Below, piece by piece: positions 6,479 through 15,129 of a stretch of 28,170 nt of DNA. Origin of the DNA: a virus; the IMG/VR virus record IMGVR_UViG_3300025889_000733, positions 1 to 28,170 of that record; one strand, written 5' to 3'. The translations under genes and the position numbers were made by a program. Each line of letters begins with the position of its first letter. The first letter of the stretch is position 1. The notes beneath the pieces are model-generated. The model searched no databases, was not told the DNA's origin, and saw only the letters and a list, made by a program, of their open reading frames with translations.

Positions 6479-6649
6479 TTATTTGTTAAAGTGTGCTTTT
6501 ACTGCATCTAATACTACTTTACCTGCCCAAGTATTCTCAGTAGCGATTGAGAAGGCATCTTCAAAAGAATATCCATTATCCATCCACCATTTTACATCGT
6601 ATGAGATTCTATCGAATAAATGCTTAAATGCTCGTTCATTGTTAGTCAT
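6479..6649 (-). CDS. Small early protein, 56 aa
   Basis: First gene of the leftward early operon. The start at 6649 follows AGAGGTACAAA; an in-frame ATG at 6676 lies within the palindromic operator and is less likely. The product is helical and soluble and contains WWMDNGYSFEDAFSIATENTW, related in form to the REGYKWEQAAAIAL helix in the protein at 1275-1475. First genes of early operons often encode host take-over factors; no function can be assigned here. Confidence 0.72.
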   Translation of the reverse strand: MTNNERAFKHLFDRISYDVKWWMDNGYSFEDAFSIATENTWAGKVVLDAVKAHFNK

Positions 6650-6675
6650 TTTGTACCTCTTGTTATTACTCATCA

Positions 6676-6689
6676 TTGAGTATACTCAA
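6676..6689. promoter_or_regulatory. Perfect 14-bp palindromic operator
   Basis: TTGAGTATACTCAA is an exact palindrome. It touches the -10 box of the leftward promoter and covers the expected transcription start, the classical position for a repressor. A second imperfect inverted repeat (CTAT-AGC-ATAG, 6691-6700) is next to it. One of the five XRE-type proteins is the natural candidate ligand. Confidence 0.6.
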
Positions 6690-6718
6690 CTATAGCATAG
6701 TTTTCTATACTGTGTAAA
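6689..6718 (-). promoter_or_regulatory. Sigma-70-like promoter of the early operon
   Basis: On the minus strand, TTTACA (6713-6718) and TATAGT (6689-6694) are 18 bases apart, each five of six to consensus. The promoter points into the 56-aa gene at 6649. It lies in the 132-base gap separating the leftward early operon from the rightward gene at 6782. On the plus strand GTTATATTG near 6751 may be the -10 for that gene, with no clear -35. Confidence 0.55.
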
Positions 6719-6781
6719 GAAAAAAGAACAAAATAAATAAACTTTTTTGTGTTATATTGCTATCGTATCGGAGGCTACGAT

Positions 6782-7312
6782 ATGAACACGCAATACAGAC
6801 TAAGAGAATCCGATCGCTTATGGTTCCAATATGTAGTACCTACTCTCCGAGATCGCTTTCCTGGCCAATGGAGAACCGAGATTGGAACCGATCGGGATCT
6901 TAAGTATGGAATAGACTATACATATACAGAAAAAGATACCGATAAGAAACTTACCATCTCCGCTCGATTATGGAAGAGTAGACCCTGCAGGCACTTCGCT
7001 CTTAGATGGAAGAGAACCAAGTACCCGGAGATGGGCTTGGAGATTGCATCTAGGCTCGAAGCAATACAGAATGGAGGAGAGATATCCGATCTGACTATGG
7101 AAGGATTTCTCTATAATGGTAAGGTTTGGATGGCAATAATCGATACTCGCAGGCTCTATACTGCGATCGATGGGATAGTACCCTTCCTCTCAGAGTTTAC
7201 AGTAGAGAATACAGGCCCGAAAGACTTAACCATCTTCAAGAGAGCATCTTGGGATCTCTTTTCGGATGGGGAGATAGAGAGAATTATCCTACCCGTAAGA
7301 ACCGAGCCTTAA
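6782..7312 (+). CDS. Hypothetical protein, 176 aa, possible nuclease-like fold
   Basis: The start at 6782 has CGGAGG seven bases upstream; an earlier in-frame ATG (6749) has none. It is the only rightward gene in the right 26 kb and diverges from the early operon. Residues 37-64 show TDRDLKYGIDYTY, then KKLTISARLW. This spacing of an Asp, a GID turn and a beta strand with Arg or Lys recalls restriction-endonuclease-like folds in some phage proteins, but the E-x-K pair is not clear. The rest is mixed alpha/beta. It ends 29 bases inside the convergent holin-like gene, so late transcripts would be antisense to it. Confidence 0.75.
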   Translation: MNTQYRLRESDRLWFQYVVPTLRDRFPGQWRTEIGTDRDLKYGIDYTYTEKDTDKKLTISARLWKSRPCRHFALRWKRTKYPEMGLEIASRLEAIQNGGEISDLTMEGFLYNGKVWMAIIDTRRLYTAIDGIVPFLSEFTVENTGPKDLTIFKRASWDLFSDGEIERIILPVRTEP

Positions 7313-7601
7313 TCTCATCTACGATCTTAGCAATATGCTCTAACTTTGTTTCGAGCATGGTAACCTTACGATCGAGATCGTTAATCTCCGATACCAGTTC
7401 TCTCCGCATATTGTCCTCTCTAGTCTGCATATCAGAGATAACCTTATCGTATCGATCTCGGAGTTCTTTCTCCTTGGTTTCTTGCTTGGCTTCTCTCTCA
7501 TCTGCTCGCTTCTGGAGCTCTTTGTTCTGCATATAGAGAAATAGACCGAAAGCAACGTTAGCACCACCATTAAGAATAAGGTGTAAAAGATTCTCTTCCA
7601 T
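7284..7601 (-). CDS. Holin-like (BhlA/UviB type) membrane protein
   Basis: The 105-residue product begins with a short periplasm-facing segment and one membrane helix (about residues 7-23, LILNGGANVAFGLFLYM). A long, highly charged coiled coil (27-98) then ends in DEIKARF. This plan matches small holins of the BhlA/UviB type, which permeabilise the membrane so the endolysin can act. It lies directly after the amidase, with a TAATG stop-start overlap and GGAG upstream, completing a two-gene lysis cassette. An accessory membrane protein without holin activity is the alternative. Confidence 0.72.
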   Translation of the reverse strand: MEENLLHLILNGGANVAFGLFLYMQNKELQKRADEREAKQETKEKELRDRYDKVISDMQTREDNMRRELVSEINDLDRKVTMLETKLEHIAKIVDEIKARFLRVG

Positions 7602-8176
7602 TATAGACTCCAGGCTACGATACCAGCAGCGATCGAATCAGCAATAGAACGGAGATGCTCTAAGCACAATAGATCTCGATGAGTATCCATGAATAAAGGC
7701 TCGCAGCAGATCGCTACTGGGTTTCCTACTCCTCGTATCGTGTACCAAGCGTTCTTAGTCCAATCCTCGCTAGAGGCAACCTTAGGAAGACATCTAGATA
7801 ATCCGGGTAATTGCTTATCTCTTAATCTATCGCAGATCGAACTCGCTAAGGAGGCTCCTCCTGCGCTACCCATATGGAAAAAACTAGCATAGTCACCACC
7901 TCCGCAATTGAGATGGAGGGAGAGATATACTTGCTTCTCTTGGAACCGCTTAGAGTATTCGTTTACTCGTTTATGCCTATCTGAGTACTTCCCATCGGAG
8001 ATAGGCATAACCTTAACCCCATGCTCGATTAGTTTCTCCTCAATCATGATGGAGAGATACCCGGTATAGATTGCTTCCATACCATTACCGAAAGCAGGAC
8101 TAGACATAATGGAAGCCCCTCGATCTTCGATCTTATCTGGCTTGCCTGCGTGTTGTCTATCTAAGAATACTATCAT
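7601..8176 (-). CDS. N-acetylmuramoyl-L-alanine amidase endolysin (Amidase_3-like)
   Basis: Predicted zinc amidase that cuts the bond between N-acetylmuramic acid and L-alanine in peptidoglycan to release progeny. At 191 residues it is a single catalytic domain with no wall-binding domain or signal peptide, so it needs a holin. Likely zinc ligands are H9 (FLDRQHAG), E34 (GNGMEAIYTG) and H88 (YLSLHLNCGG), with E159 (AICCEPLFMD) as catalytic acid. DRHKRVNEYSKRF (66-78) matches the R-x-x-x-AN region of the family. The Shine-Dalgarno sequence is weak (GGAG 12 bases upstream), which may limit early synthesis. Confidence 0.87.
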   Translation of the reverse strand: MIVFLDRQHAGKPDKIEDRGASIMSSPAFGNGMEAIYTGYLSIMIEEKLIEHGVKVMPISDGKYSDRHKRVNEYSKRFQEKQVYLSLHLNCGGGDYASFFHMGSAGGASLASSICDRLRDKQLPGLSRCLPKVASSEDWTKNAWYTIRGVGNPVAICCEPLFMDTHRDLLCLEHLRSIADSIAAGIVAWSL

Positions 8177-8217
8177 AAGGCTACTATACTCCGATTCAAT
8201 GAGAAAAAGGGGAAAGT

Positions 8218-9915
8218 TTACGCTCGTATGGTTACGAGTGGGTTATCTTCGATATGAAGTACATATCTCCAGCGATTATCGTTCCAAGATTTCGATACTA
8301 TCTGGCACTTGTGTTCTGTTAATCCGACTGTACCCGAAGTAATCGCAATAATATCTCCGAGATCCAGATATCCATACTTCGGAGCAGCAGAGATCTCGAT
8401 AGCGTAGTTCCCTAGAGCATGGGCCCGGATCTTATCTCTGGCTATTCTTACTGCGGTCTGGAAGTCATATACGTAGGGAGCCTCGATTACCTTCTCTCGA
8501 AGTCCGTACCGAGTATAGGAGATATAGGCTAGGGGATCTCGATACTGCATAGGTTGATCTTCCTCCAAAGTAGGATCGATAACTACCTGCGCTCTGAAGG
8601 AACCTAACTGCCCAGCCCATCCGAACCGAATTGTAATCTTATTTATAACTTCACCTTCGAGAGGTGTTAGAGGGCTTATAATCTCGAACTCTCCACTCTC
8701 GATAATGTTATGAGATGCTATAATCTCTTGGCTATAGGTATAGAGATTGAGAGCAGCCTGTATCCCCTTCCCTCCATTTACTACCATAATAGGAAGGAGA
8801 TCCCAGATATTATCCTTTACCCAATCATATACATTTACATCTAGATCGTTAACATATCCTCCGAACTTGTATCGATTGAGTACTGCAGAGAGCCCTTGCC
8901 AAGATGAATAATCAAAGAATAGCCCACTCTTCTCCAAAGCATAAAGAGAAATATCTACCGCTCCTTCTAATGGTCCTGCACCATCGATATTAGGGAATCC
9001 TCCGTTACTCTGTCCCCAAGAGGCATAATAAGAGAAGGAAAGCTCCGGGCTCGATACTTGGAAGTTATCGAACTGTACATTAGTACCCTCTGGGCTTCCC
9101 ACTATAAGATAGAAGGGTACATAGGTATGGATAAAGCCCTTATTATCTACTGCGGTTATCGCATAGTTAGAAAACGATCCTCCTTGGCCATCGAAGATTT
9201 GAATAAGAGAGTTACTGGGACTATATACAGGATGGTATGCTACTTGGAAGTATTGAGTAAGGAGGGTTACAGTACCTCCGGCTTGATAGGCTGGGGCTAC
9301 ATGGAGATCATCATCGAATACTACAGTATTAGCAGCTTCTCTCGGAGCAGTACCAAGATTACCGAATACGAAAGGAACCACCTTACCTTTACTCTGTTCT
9401 ATGATATCGATACTGTAGTTATCTTCGATTATTACATGCTCGGGCCCTAGTAACTTTACTACCCGAACATTAACCGAGTTTTCGATAGTAAAGGATATAG
9501 TACCCTTGGGAGCATCTGGAGAGCCAAAGATCGCTCCGAGTACTCTACCCTTGAATACTGAGAGCTTATCTTGCTGGGTGAAGTCTGTTTTACCATCTTC
9601 GATAATCACCATCGAGAGCTCGCAGAGAGCATCGTTAAGCGTTCTCCCCTTAAGGAATTCCGATACCCAATCTACCTCCTCGAAGATGAGTTCCATCGAG
9701 ATCGTATTGGCTTCCAGATCTACTCCGAGAAGATCGCTCTGTAAATTGATTGGAGGATCGGAGAGGGCTCCTCGATATGGTATCGTAGTATTCTCTGCTA
9801 GATCTTCAATATCGATAGGAACCGTAGAGAACCGATAGACCGCTCCATAATAGGATATATCGAGCAGAAAACAGATATCTCCCTGCTCGATTCTCGATTT
9901 CGGGATAGTTTCCAT
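8218..9915 (-). CDS. Tail hub / baseplate-like protein, 565 aa
   Basis: Structural tail protein. The C-terminal part (about 480-560) has ARDKIRAHALGNYAIEI, then YLDLGDIIAITSGTVG and ending LHIEDNP, the plan of hub proteins that form the tail tip in siphoviruses. The N-terminal 160 residues (FSTVPIDI, YRGALSDPP, FKGRVLGAIF) look like a beta-sandwich ring module, and the middle is Gly- and Tyr-rich. Its place between the large tail protein and the lysis genes supports a tail-tip role. It starts after GAGGAG with a TAATG overlap to the upstream stop. Exact family not assigned. Confidence 0.75.
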   Translation of the reverse strand: METIPKSRIEQGDICFLLDISYYGAVYRFSTVPIDIEDLAENTTIPYRGALSDPPINLQSDLLGVDLEANTISMELIFEEVDWVSEFLKGRTLNDALCELSMVIIEDGKTDFTQQDKLSVFKGRVLGAIFGSPDAPKGTISFTIENSVNVRVVKLLGPEHVIIEDNYSIDIIEQSKGKVVPFVFGNLGTAPREAANTVVFDDDLHVAPAYQAGGTVTLLTQYFQVAYHPVYSPSNSLIQIFDGQGGSFSNYAITAVDNKGFIHTYVPFYLIVGSPEGTNVQFDNFQVSSPELSFSYYASWGQSNGGFPNIDGAGPLEGAVDISLYALEKSGLFFDYSSWQGLSAVLNRYKFGGYVNDLDVNVYDWVKDNIWDLLPIMVVNGGKGIQAALNLYTYSQEIIASHNIIESGEFEIISPLTPLEGEVINKITIRFGWAGQLGSFRAQVVIDPTLEEDQPMQYRDPLAYISYTRYGLREKVIEAPYVYDFQTAVRIARDKIRAHALGNYAIEISAAPKYGYLDLGDIIAITSGTVGLTEHKCQIVSKSWNDNRWRYVLHIEDNPLVTIRA

Positions 9916-12900
9916 TATTCAATCTCCTCGAGGTTCACTGTACTAACCCGGAACATCTCATCTAATCGCTCTTCTCCGAGTACACTCTCTACAGTGATCT
10001 CTCCGGTAGTTCTACATAGCATATGAGAATCTCTAGCAGTAAGTAAGATCTGATCGCTAGTAGGGTTCTTCTCAATACTGGGAAGATATACCAAGGGCTC
10101 TCGATTATTCAAGTATCGGAAGATACCTTCTAGAAGATGCGGATCTCCATAGTTGGCTACGGGTTGCGCTCCAGAAGTGGAAGATAGTTGCCAATAATCC
10201 GGATTGAGATTGTTTAATCTTGTAGGATCGATGGGCTCGGTCCAAGCTACGGAAGCAGTTCTCCTTCCTGCGCTCATCTTACGAGAAAAGAACATACCAT
10301 CTAGGCTCGATTGGGTCTGTATATTTGGAGAGTAAGTAATCGTTCTCCCTCTTTGGTACTGCGGAGCAGGGAAGGCTACAGAGCCCATAAGCATCGATCC
10401 GATCTGGAAATAAGATTCTAATCGATCTTGAGCAGATACTTCTAGCATCCAAGCATATTGACCAAGATTAACACCATCTAATCGAGCCTTAAGGAAGGTA
10501 ACCGAATCGGGGATTAGATAAATCTCTCCGTTCGCTGGAATAGTACTGGGATCGGTAATGCTAGTATCATATTGGATTACGGCCTGCTTTACTTGGCTAT
10601 TAGTACTCCAGATTCCCTCGGAGTTCATAATAATCTTAACGAAGGCTACATCTTTCGATACAGGATCGAATAATCGAGCTCTCCATCCGATAGCCTCTCC
10701 GTATCGAAGTAAGAAATCTTTGGTAGAACTATTCGAGATAAGGGTATTCCCCTTCTTAATGTAAGTACTGGTATAATCTGCAGAAGTATCTACAGTAGCG
10801 AAGGTATTCCAGTTGGTTCCGTTCCAGATTCTAATCCGAAATAATCGAAAGTTAATATTAGCAAGATGGATACCAAACATATCAGAGCATCCGAGGCTCT
10901 TCTCTGTAGCTTGTACTATTGGATCTACGAAGAGGGGGATCTCTTGGAAGCTTTGATCTGCAGATCTCCATACTACTCTCGGAGATAAAGAGATCTTGTG
11001 AAAGATATTCTCGATTCCGTAATCATATCGAGGAGTAATCTTATATTCATCCTCTCCACGTGCTGGAGCATCCTTGGCAGTAATCGCTAATCCTCCATCG
11101 ATATACTGATACTCTCCAAGAGGAGGATAGGTAGCACCTCGAAGAGCGAAATCGAATAGCCCAGCCTCTTCTCCAGAAGAGATCGATACTTCCTGCCAAT
11201 GAGATCTGAAGTTTAATACACCAGAAAAGGCAAGATGGCCCCATTCGATACGATTACCAGCACCCGAAGCCCCTTTGGTTATCCCGGTGATGCTTTGGAG
11301 GCTCCACTTCTTAGCCTGGGCTCCATCATAGGTTCGATAATAGATTCTAGCAGCAGTATCAGTAATACCGATTACTATCTCTGTGCTTTCTGTCATATCA
11401 TGAGTAATGGTAGCCTTAACTCCTGCGCTATCTCGTACTTGGATAGTATTAGGAGCGAACCGAAGGATTAACTCTGTACTGTTTACTGTATCATCCTGAG
11501 TAACTCGGAAAGCGATATAGTTATTAAGGACTCCTCCGGTATTCTGATCTACTTGGAGTCTCAATCGGATTACTTGGCCCTCATCGAAGTAACTACCGCT
11601 ATGAGAGTAACGATAATATCGAGTATTTCCAGTAGTAGATAGATCGAGCCCTTCATCATCGAGAGATTGAAGGCCTGCTCCGATTGTAGTGTATTGAGTA
11701 CTGGTACCCGGTAGGACTACTGGAATATAAGTAGAATCCCACAAGAGATAATTATTACGAGTAGGAGAGATGCTGCGAGCAGGGTAGGAGAAAGAACTGT
11801 ACCCTCCATAGGCTAACATCCATACACTGTTTAACTCATGGCCTATAATCTTGGCTCTTCCCTCGTGTACACAAGAAGATAGTTTCTGTAATCGATCTGA
11901 GTTCGAACCATAATCGAGTATTACACCATCTGCGCTAGTATTACCAGTAGCATAATCCCAAGTTACTCCGAAATCTTCCGAATAGTATCCGATTAATCTA
12001 CCGTTACCGTACTCTTGAGCTACTACCCAGATCTTACCATCTTGATACCATGTAGTTACATTACCGAGTGTTAACTGGTCTCCAGTCTTTAGAGCAAAGT
12101 TTACTCCACTCGTATCGATCTCATATTGATTATCGGCTCTCCAGAAAGCAGAAGAGGCTCGAATACCCGGAGTAGGTATTTTGGTAAAATGGAGTTCATC
12201 TTCCTCGGTTAGATAAGCAATACCGATAGAACCATCCGGAAGGGCTACCGGGCTGGGCTCGTGAAATCTACCATCCGAGAAATCAGAGAAGGAATCTACA
12301 AGAGTAAAAGTAGTACCTCCATCTCGAGATACATACTGCGCTAATCGATTTGGGTTAAGGGTTTCCTCAAGTTCGATAAAGAGCACTACAGCATTATCGA
12401 TAGATACCATCCGCATCTTAACCGGGGTATATTGGCCTGTATTAACTCCTACGTTCAATCCTCGAGGAGAGATCTCCTTCCAGGTATCCCCATTATCGAT
12501 GCTTCGATGCACTTTTATATTAACTGCGGCTTCTGTAGTGTATTGGAAGTAGGCTACCAATACAGAACCATCCTGTAATCGAGTAATCGCTGGGATAGCA
12601 TCACTGGAGAAAGTACCCGGTAAGGATACGAAGGTATTAAGATTAGCGATCGCTCCGTTCTTCTCTTGTCTAGATATTGATACTGTGTGTACGTTCCCAG
12701 TAGTTTCTCTTTCCGATACTACCCAGATAGTACCATCTAGGGAGGCTACGCAATCGGAGTAAGTGTATCGAGCAGTCACCGGAGAAGCAGAGTAGATCCA
12801 ATATCCTGCCTCTGTAAGAATATACGGAGCATCTTGGCCAAGATCGATGCTATCCTCTCCCTTCCAAGTGAAAAGAGCATCTCCTGGTAGCCCTCCTTGG

Positions 12901-13100
12901 ATAGTGTTTAATGTAATCTCTTCGGATTGAGTACCAATAGAGGATACTGTAAGATTAACTCCTTGAGATTGCGCTTCTGGTACTCCGCTTCTCGGATTGG
13001 CTTGGGAGTAGTTTGATTGAGCATCCCAGAGATTATCCTTCGAGATGGAGATAGAAGGGATTAGGAACCCTCTTAGATAGTCTGGTGTTATATTGGCCAT
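9915..13100 (-). CDS. Large tail protein with sialidase-type Asp-boxes and LamG-like region
   Basis: At 1061 residues, the largest gene. Three Asp-box motifs (S-x-D-x-G-x-T-W/F) occur at 200-207 (SIDNGDTW), 258-265 (SRDGGTTF) and 374-381 (SEDFGVTW). They lie in a stretch with regular blades such as LQDGSVLVAYF and LPDGSIGIAYL, indicating a BNR/sialidase-like beta-propeller at about 110-440. Residues 485-640 resemble a LamG/concanavalin-like jelly roll. The C-terminal 400 residues are beta-rich and unassigned. It follows the tape measure gene, so it should lie at the tail tip and bind or hydrolyse surface glycans. A propeller used only for binding is equally possible because catalytic residues cannot be confirmed. 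Confidence 0.8.
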   Translation of the reverse strand: MANITPDYLRGFLIPSISISKDNLWDAQSNYSQANPRSGVPEAQSQGVNLTVSSIGTQSEEITLNTIQGGLPGDALFTWKGEDSIDLGQDAPYILTEAGYWIYSASPVTARYTYSDCVASLDGTIWVVSERETTGNVHTVSISRQEKNGAIANLNTFVSLPGTFSSDAIPAITRLQDGSVLVAYFQYTTEAAVNIKVHRSIDNGDTWKEISPRGLNVGVNTGQYTPVKMRMVSIDNAVVLFIELEETLNPNRLAQYVSRDGGTTFTLVDSFSDFSDGRFHEPSPVALPDGSIGIAYLTEEDELHFTKIPTPGIRASSAFWRADNQYEIDTSGVNFALKTGDQLTLGNVTTWYQDGKIWVVAQEYGNGRLIGYYSEDFGVTWDYATGNTSADGVILDYGSNSDRLQKLSSCVHEGRAKIIGHELNSVWMLAYGGYSSFSYPARSISPTRNNYLLWDSTYIPVVLPGTSTQYTTIGAGLQSLDDEGLDLSTTGNTRYYRYSHSGSYFDEGQVIRLRLQVDQNTGGVLNNYIAFRVTQDDTVNSTELILRFAPNTIQVRDSAGVKATITHDMTESTEIVIGITDTAARIYYRTYDGAQAKKWSLQSITGITKGASGAGNRIEWGHLAFSGVLNFRSHWQEVSISSGEEAGLFDFALRGATYPPLGEYQYIDGGLAITAKDAPARGEDEYKITPRYDYGIENIFHKISLSPRVVWRSADQSFQEIPLFVDPIVQATEKSLGCSDMFGIHLANINFRLFRIRIWNGTNWNTFATVDTSADYTSTYIKKGNTLISNSSTKDFLLRYGEAIGWRARLFDPVSKDVAFVKIIMNSEGIWSTNSQVKQAVIQYDTSITDPSTIPANGEIYLIPDSVTFLKARLDGVNLGQYAWMLEVSAQDRLESYFQIGSMLMGSVAFPAPQYQRGRTITYSPNIQTQSSLDGMFFSRKMSAGRRTASVAWTEPIDPTRLNNLNPDYWQLSSTSGAQPVANYGDPHLLEGIFRYLNNREPLVYLPSIEKNPTSDQILLTARDSHMLCRTTGEITVESVLGEERLDEMFRVSTVNLEEIE

Positions 13101-13101
13101 C

Positions 13102-15129
13102 TTAATACCCTCGTATTCCTACTTGCTTAGTTTTTCTTATTCCGAGATCTGCTGCGAACCTTCCGAAGTGCTTGAACGGTTGGATTACTACTGTCTGTAC
13201 ACTTGGAGAGCCTCCCTGCTGGAGATTTCGAACCCCTTGCTCTCCTCCGATTCTCCGTACAGTAGCTCTATCCAATACTGCTTCTCCTCGCAATACTCTA
13301 GCCCCCATCTCATCTGGGGCCATCCCTCCCATATGGAACTGAGCTTGCGGAGCAGGTTGGCTAGCGATTACTGCTGCTTGAGCGGTTCCGGTAGCAATTG
13401 CTAATCCTGTCATGATTGGAGCCAATACTGGTCCATATCCTTGGGCTTTCGCTACGTTCTCCGCAGTAGTCATCGCTACTTCAGCGAGAGAGGCTGCCTT
13501 AGATAGTTGGAAGAGGGCTATCGCTGCATGGGCTCTGCGTTTAAGGGCTTCTCTCTCTTTCTCGGTAAGTGTATCGAGTACTTCCTGCTGCTTCTTTCCT
13601 GCTTCTACATCGATGGTATTTATCTCCATCTTCTGGGCCATCAGTTGCTCGAGGCTACTTGTAAGAGCAGAAAAGGAACCGATAACCGCTTGGGAGTTCT
13701 CCAATTGTTGCTCTAAGATACCGTTAACCGTTTCCGATTCTACTTCGAGGTTCTCCATCTTGCTCTGGTGTCTTAGGGCTTCGATTGCCATAGCAGCCTC
13801 GGCTTCTCTATCGGTAGCGATACCGAGCCAAGTAAGAGCCTCTATCTCTGCATTAATCCGATCTTGCTGGGCTAGTTTCTTCTTCCCTTCATCATCGAGG
13901 AAAGCTTCTGCCATAGCCCGATCCATCTTATCCTGGAGGGCTTTCTCCTTAAGAATATCATCAGAGAGAGCGAAGGCTTCCTCTAGAGCATCGATAGCCT
14001 TCTCTTCTGCTTGTACTGTTCTCTCGGATGCTTTGGCTCTTCTTTCCGCTTGCTCTGCTGCCTCTTCGGTTGCATCTGTAAGCTCTTTCTCAAGAGTTAC
14101 CATCTCCATCGCAAGATCTTTGGATTCCTCTTGCATCTTCTGGATTGCTTGTACCTTCTTCTCTTCTAGGGCTTTCCTGCTTTGGAGTTCATCTTCTAGA
14201 ATCAGAAGAGCAGATCTTTGATCTAATCCTTGCTTAGTTAGATCTAGGCTATTCTTTACAGTATCATTCTGTAATTGGAGAGTTCTTAATCTCTCTATCT
14301 CTTGCTCTGAGAGTACTACGTTTGCTTCCGCTCCTTGCTTATTGGCTTCGATTAAGGATTGAACTGTACCCAGTAGTAAAGAAGTCTCCTTTACTGAAGC
14401 CTGGGCTCCTTCTATATTTCCTCGGAAACTTTCGTAAGCAGATTCCCCAGCCTTCTCTAGATTGTATTGATATTCGGAGATCTGGCCTGTAAGAAGTTGA
14501 TACTCCAATCTCTGCTCTCGTACCTTTGAGGCTGCATCTTCTAGATTTCTTTGCTGGGCTTCCTGGCTTTCGATTAGAGATTTCTGAGCATCCCGAAGAT
14601 CGAGAGTAGTTTGCTTAACCTTCTCTAGTTCTGCTTGATGCGCTACATATCCAAGAGTTAAGGCTCCAATAGCAACCCCAGCAGCAATAACAAGAGGATT
14701 AAGAGCAGCGAAGGACATAGTTAATCCTTCAGTAACTGCGAAAGCATCTGCTAATCCATCTGCTGCTTCTGCTAACTGAGGATTAACACCTCTAAGAGCT
14801 AATCCAATAGAAGAGAATCCCCTATCAATATCTCCGGATGCTTCCCCTACTCGTTCTAAGCGTTCTTCTGCTCTTCGGGCTGCATCTGCCATATCCTCGA
14901 AATCTGCTGCACCTCTTCTAGCGGCTTGGCTGGCTTGCTTGGCTGCTTTCTTGGATGCTTCTGCGCTCTTCTGAGCAGCCTTCTCCGCTTGCTTCAGTTG
15001 CCTATCGAGAGCGGATACCATCTTCTTAGCTTCTGCCTCGGTTACATTAGGCATCTGCTTAAGTTTGTTAATCAGATCCTTAAGATCTGCCTTATACGAG
15101 ATCGATATACTTCTTTTCTCTTCTGCCAT
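13102..15129 (-). CDS. Tape measure protein
   Basis: Sets tail length and is ejected during DNA delivery. The 675-residue protein is mostly long helical coiled coil rich in Ala, Glu, Lys and Gln. Hydrophobic segments lie near 145-165 (LNPLVIAAGVAIGALTLGYV) and 570-595. The C-terminus has the typical FHMGGMAPDEMGARVLRGEAVLDR motif region seen in many tape measures. It follows the tail tube and tail chaperone genes, as expected. The length predicts a tail of roughly 100 nm using the usual 0.15 nm per residue. It starts after GGAGGATCTA with a TAATG overlap. Confidence 0.9.
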   Translation of the reverse strand: MAEEKRSISISYKADLKDLINKLKQMPNVTEAEAKKMVSALDRQLKQAEKAAQKSAEASKKAAKQASQAARRGAADFEDMADAARRAEERLERVGEASGDIDRGFSSIGLALRGVNPQLAEAADGLADAFAVTEGLTMSFAALNPLVIAAGVAIGALTLGYVAHQAELEKVKQTTLDLRDAQKSLIESQEAQQRNLEDAASKVREQRLEYQLLTGQISEYQYNLEKAGESAYESFRGNIEGAQASVKETSLLLGTVQSLIEANKQGAEANVVLSEQEIERLRTLQLQNDTVKNSLDLTKQGLDQRSALLILEDELQSRKALEEKKVQAIQKMQEESKDLAMEMVTLEKELTDATEEAAEQAERRAKASERTVQAEEKAIDALEEAFALSDDILKEKALQDKMDRAMAEAFLDDEGKKKLAQQDRINAEIEALTWLGIATDREAEAAMAIEALRHQSKMENLEVESETVNGILEQQLENSQAVIGSFSALTSSLEQLMAQKMEINTIDVEAGKKQQEVLDTLTEKEREALKRRAHAAIALFQLSKAASLAEVAMTTAENVAKAQGYGPVLAPIMTGLAIATGTAQAAVIASQPAPQAQFHMGGMAPDEMGARVLRGEAVLDRATVRRIGGEQGVRNLQQGGSPSVQTVVIQPFKHFGRFAADLGIRKTKQVGIRGY

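Noticed and set aside
9058-9450. A 130-codon plus-strand open frame
   Set aside because: It lies antisense to the hub-like gene, has no ribosome site or family features, and is explained by the low stop density opposite TAT, GAT and ATC codons.
13412-14221. A 269-codon plus-strand open frame
   Set aside because: It is antisense to the tape measure gene. Its Ser/Ala-rich, repetitive translation reflects the coiled-coil codons on the other strand.
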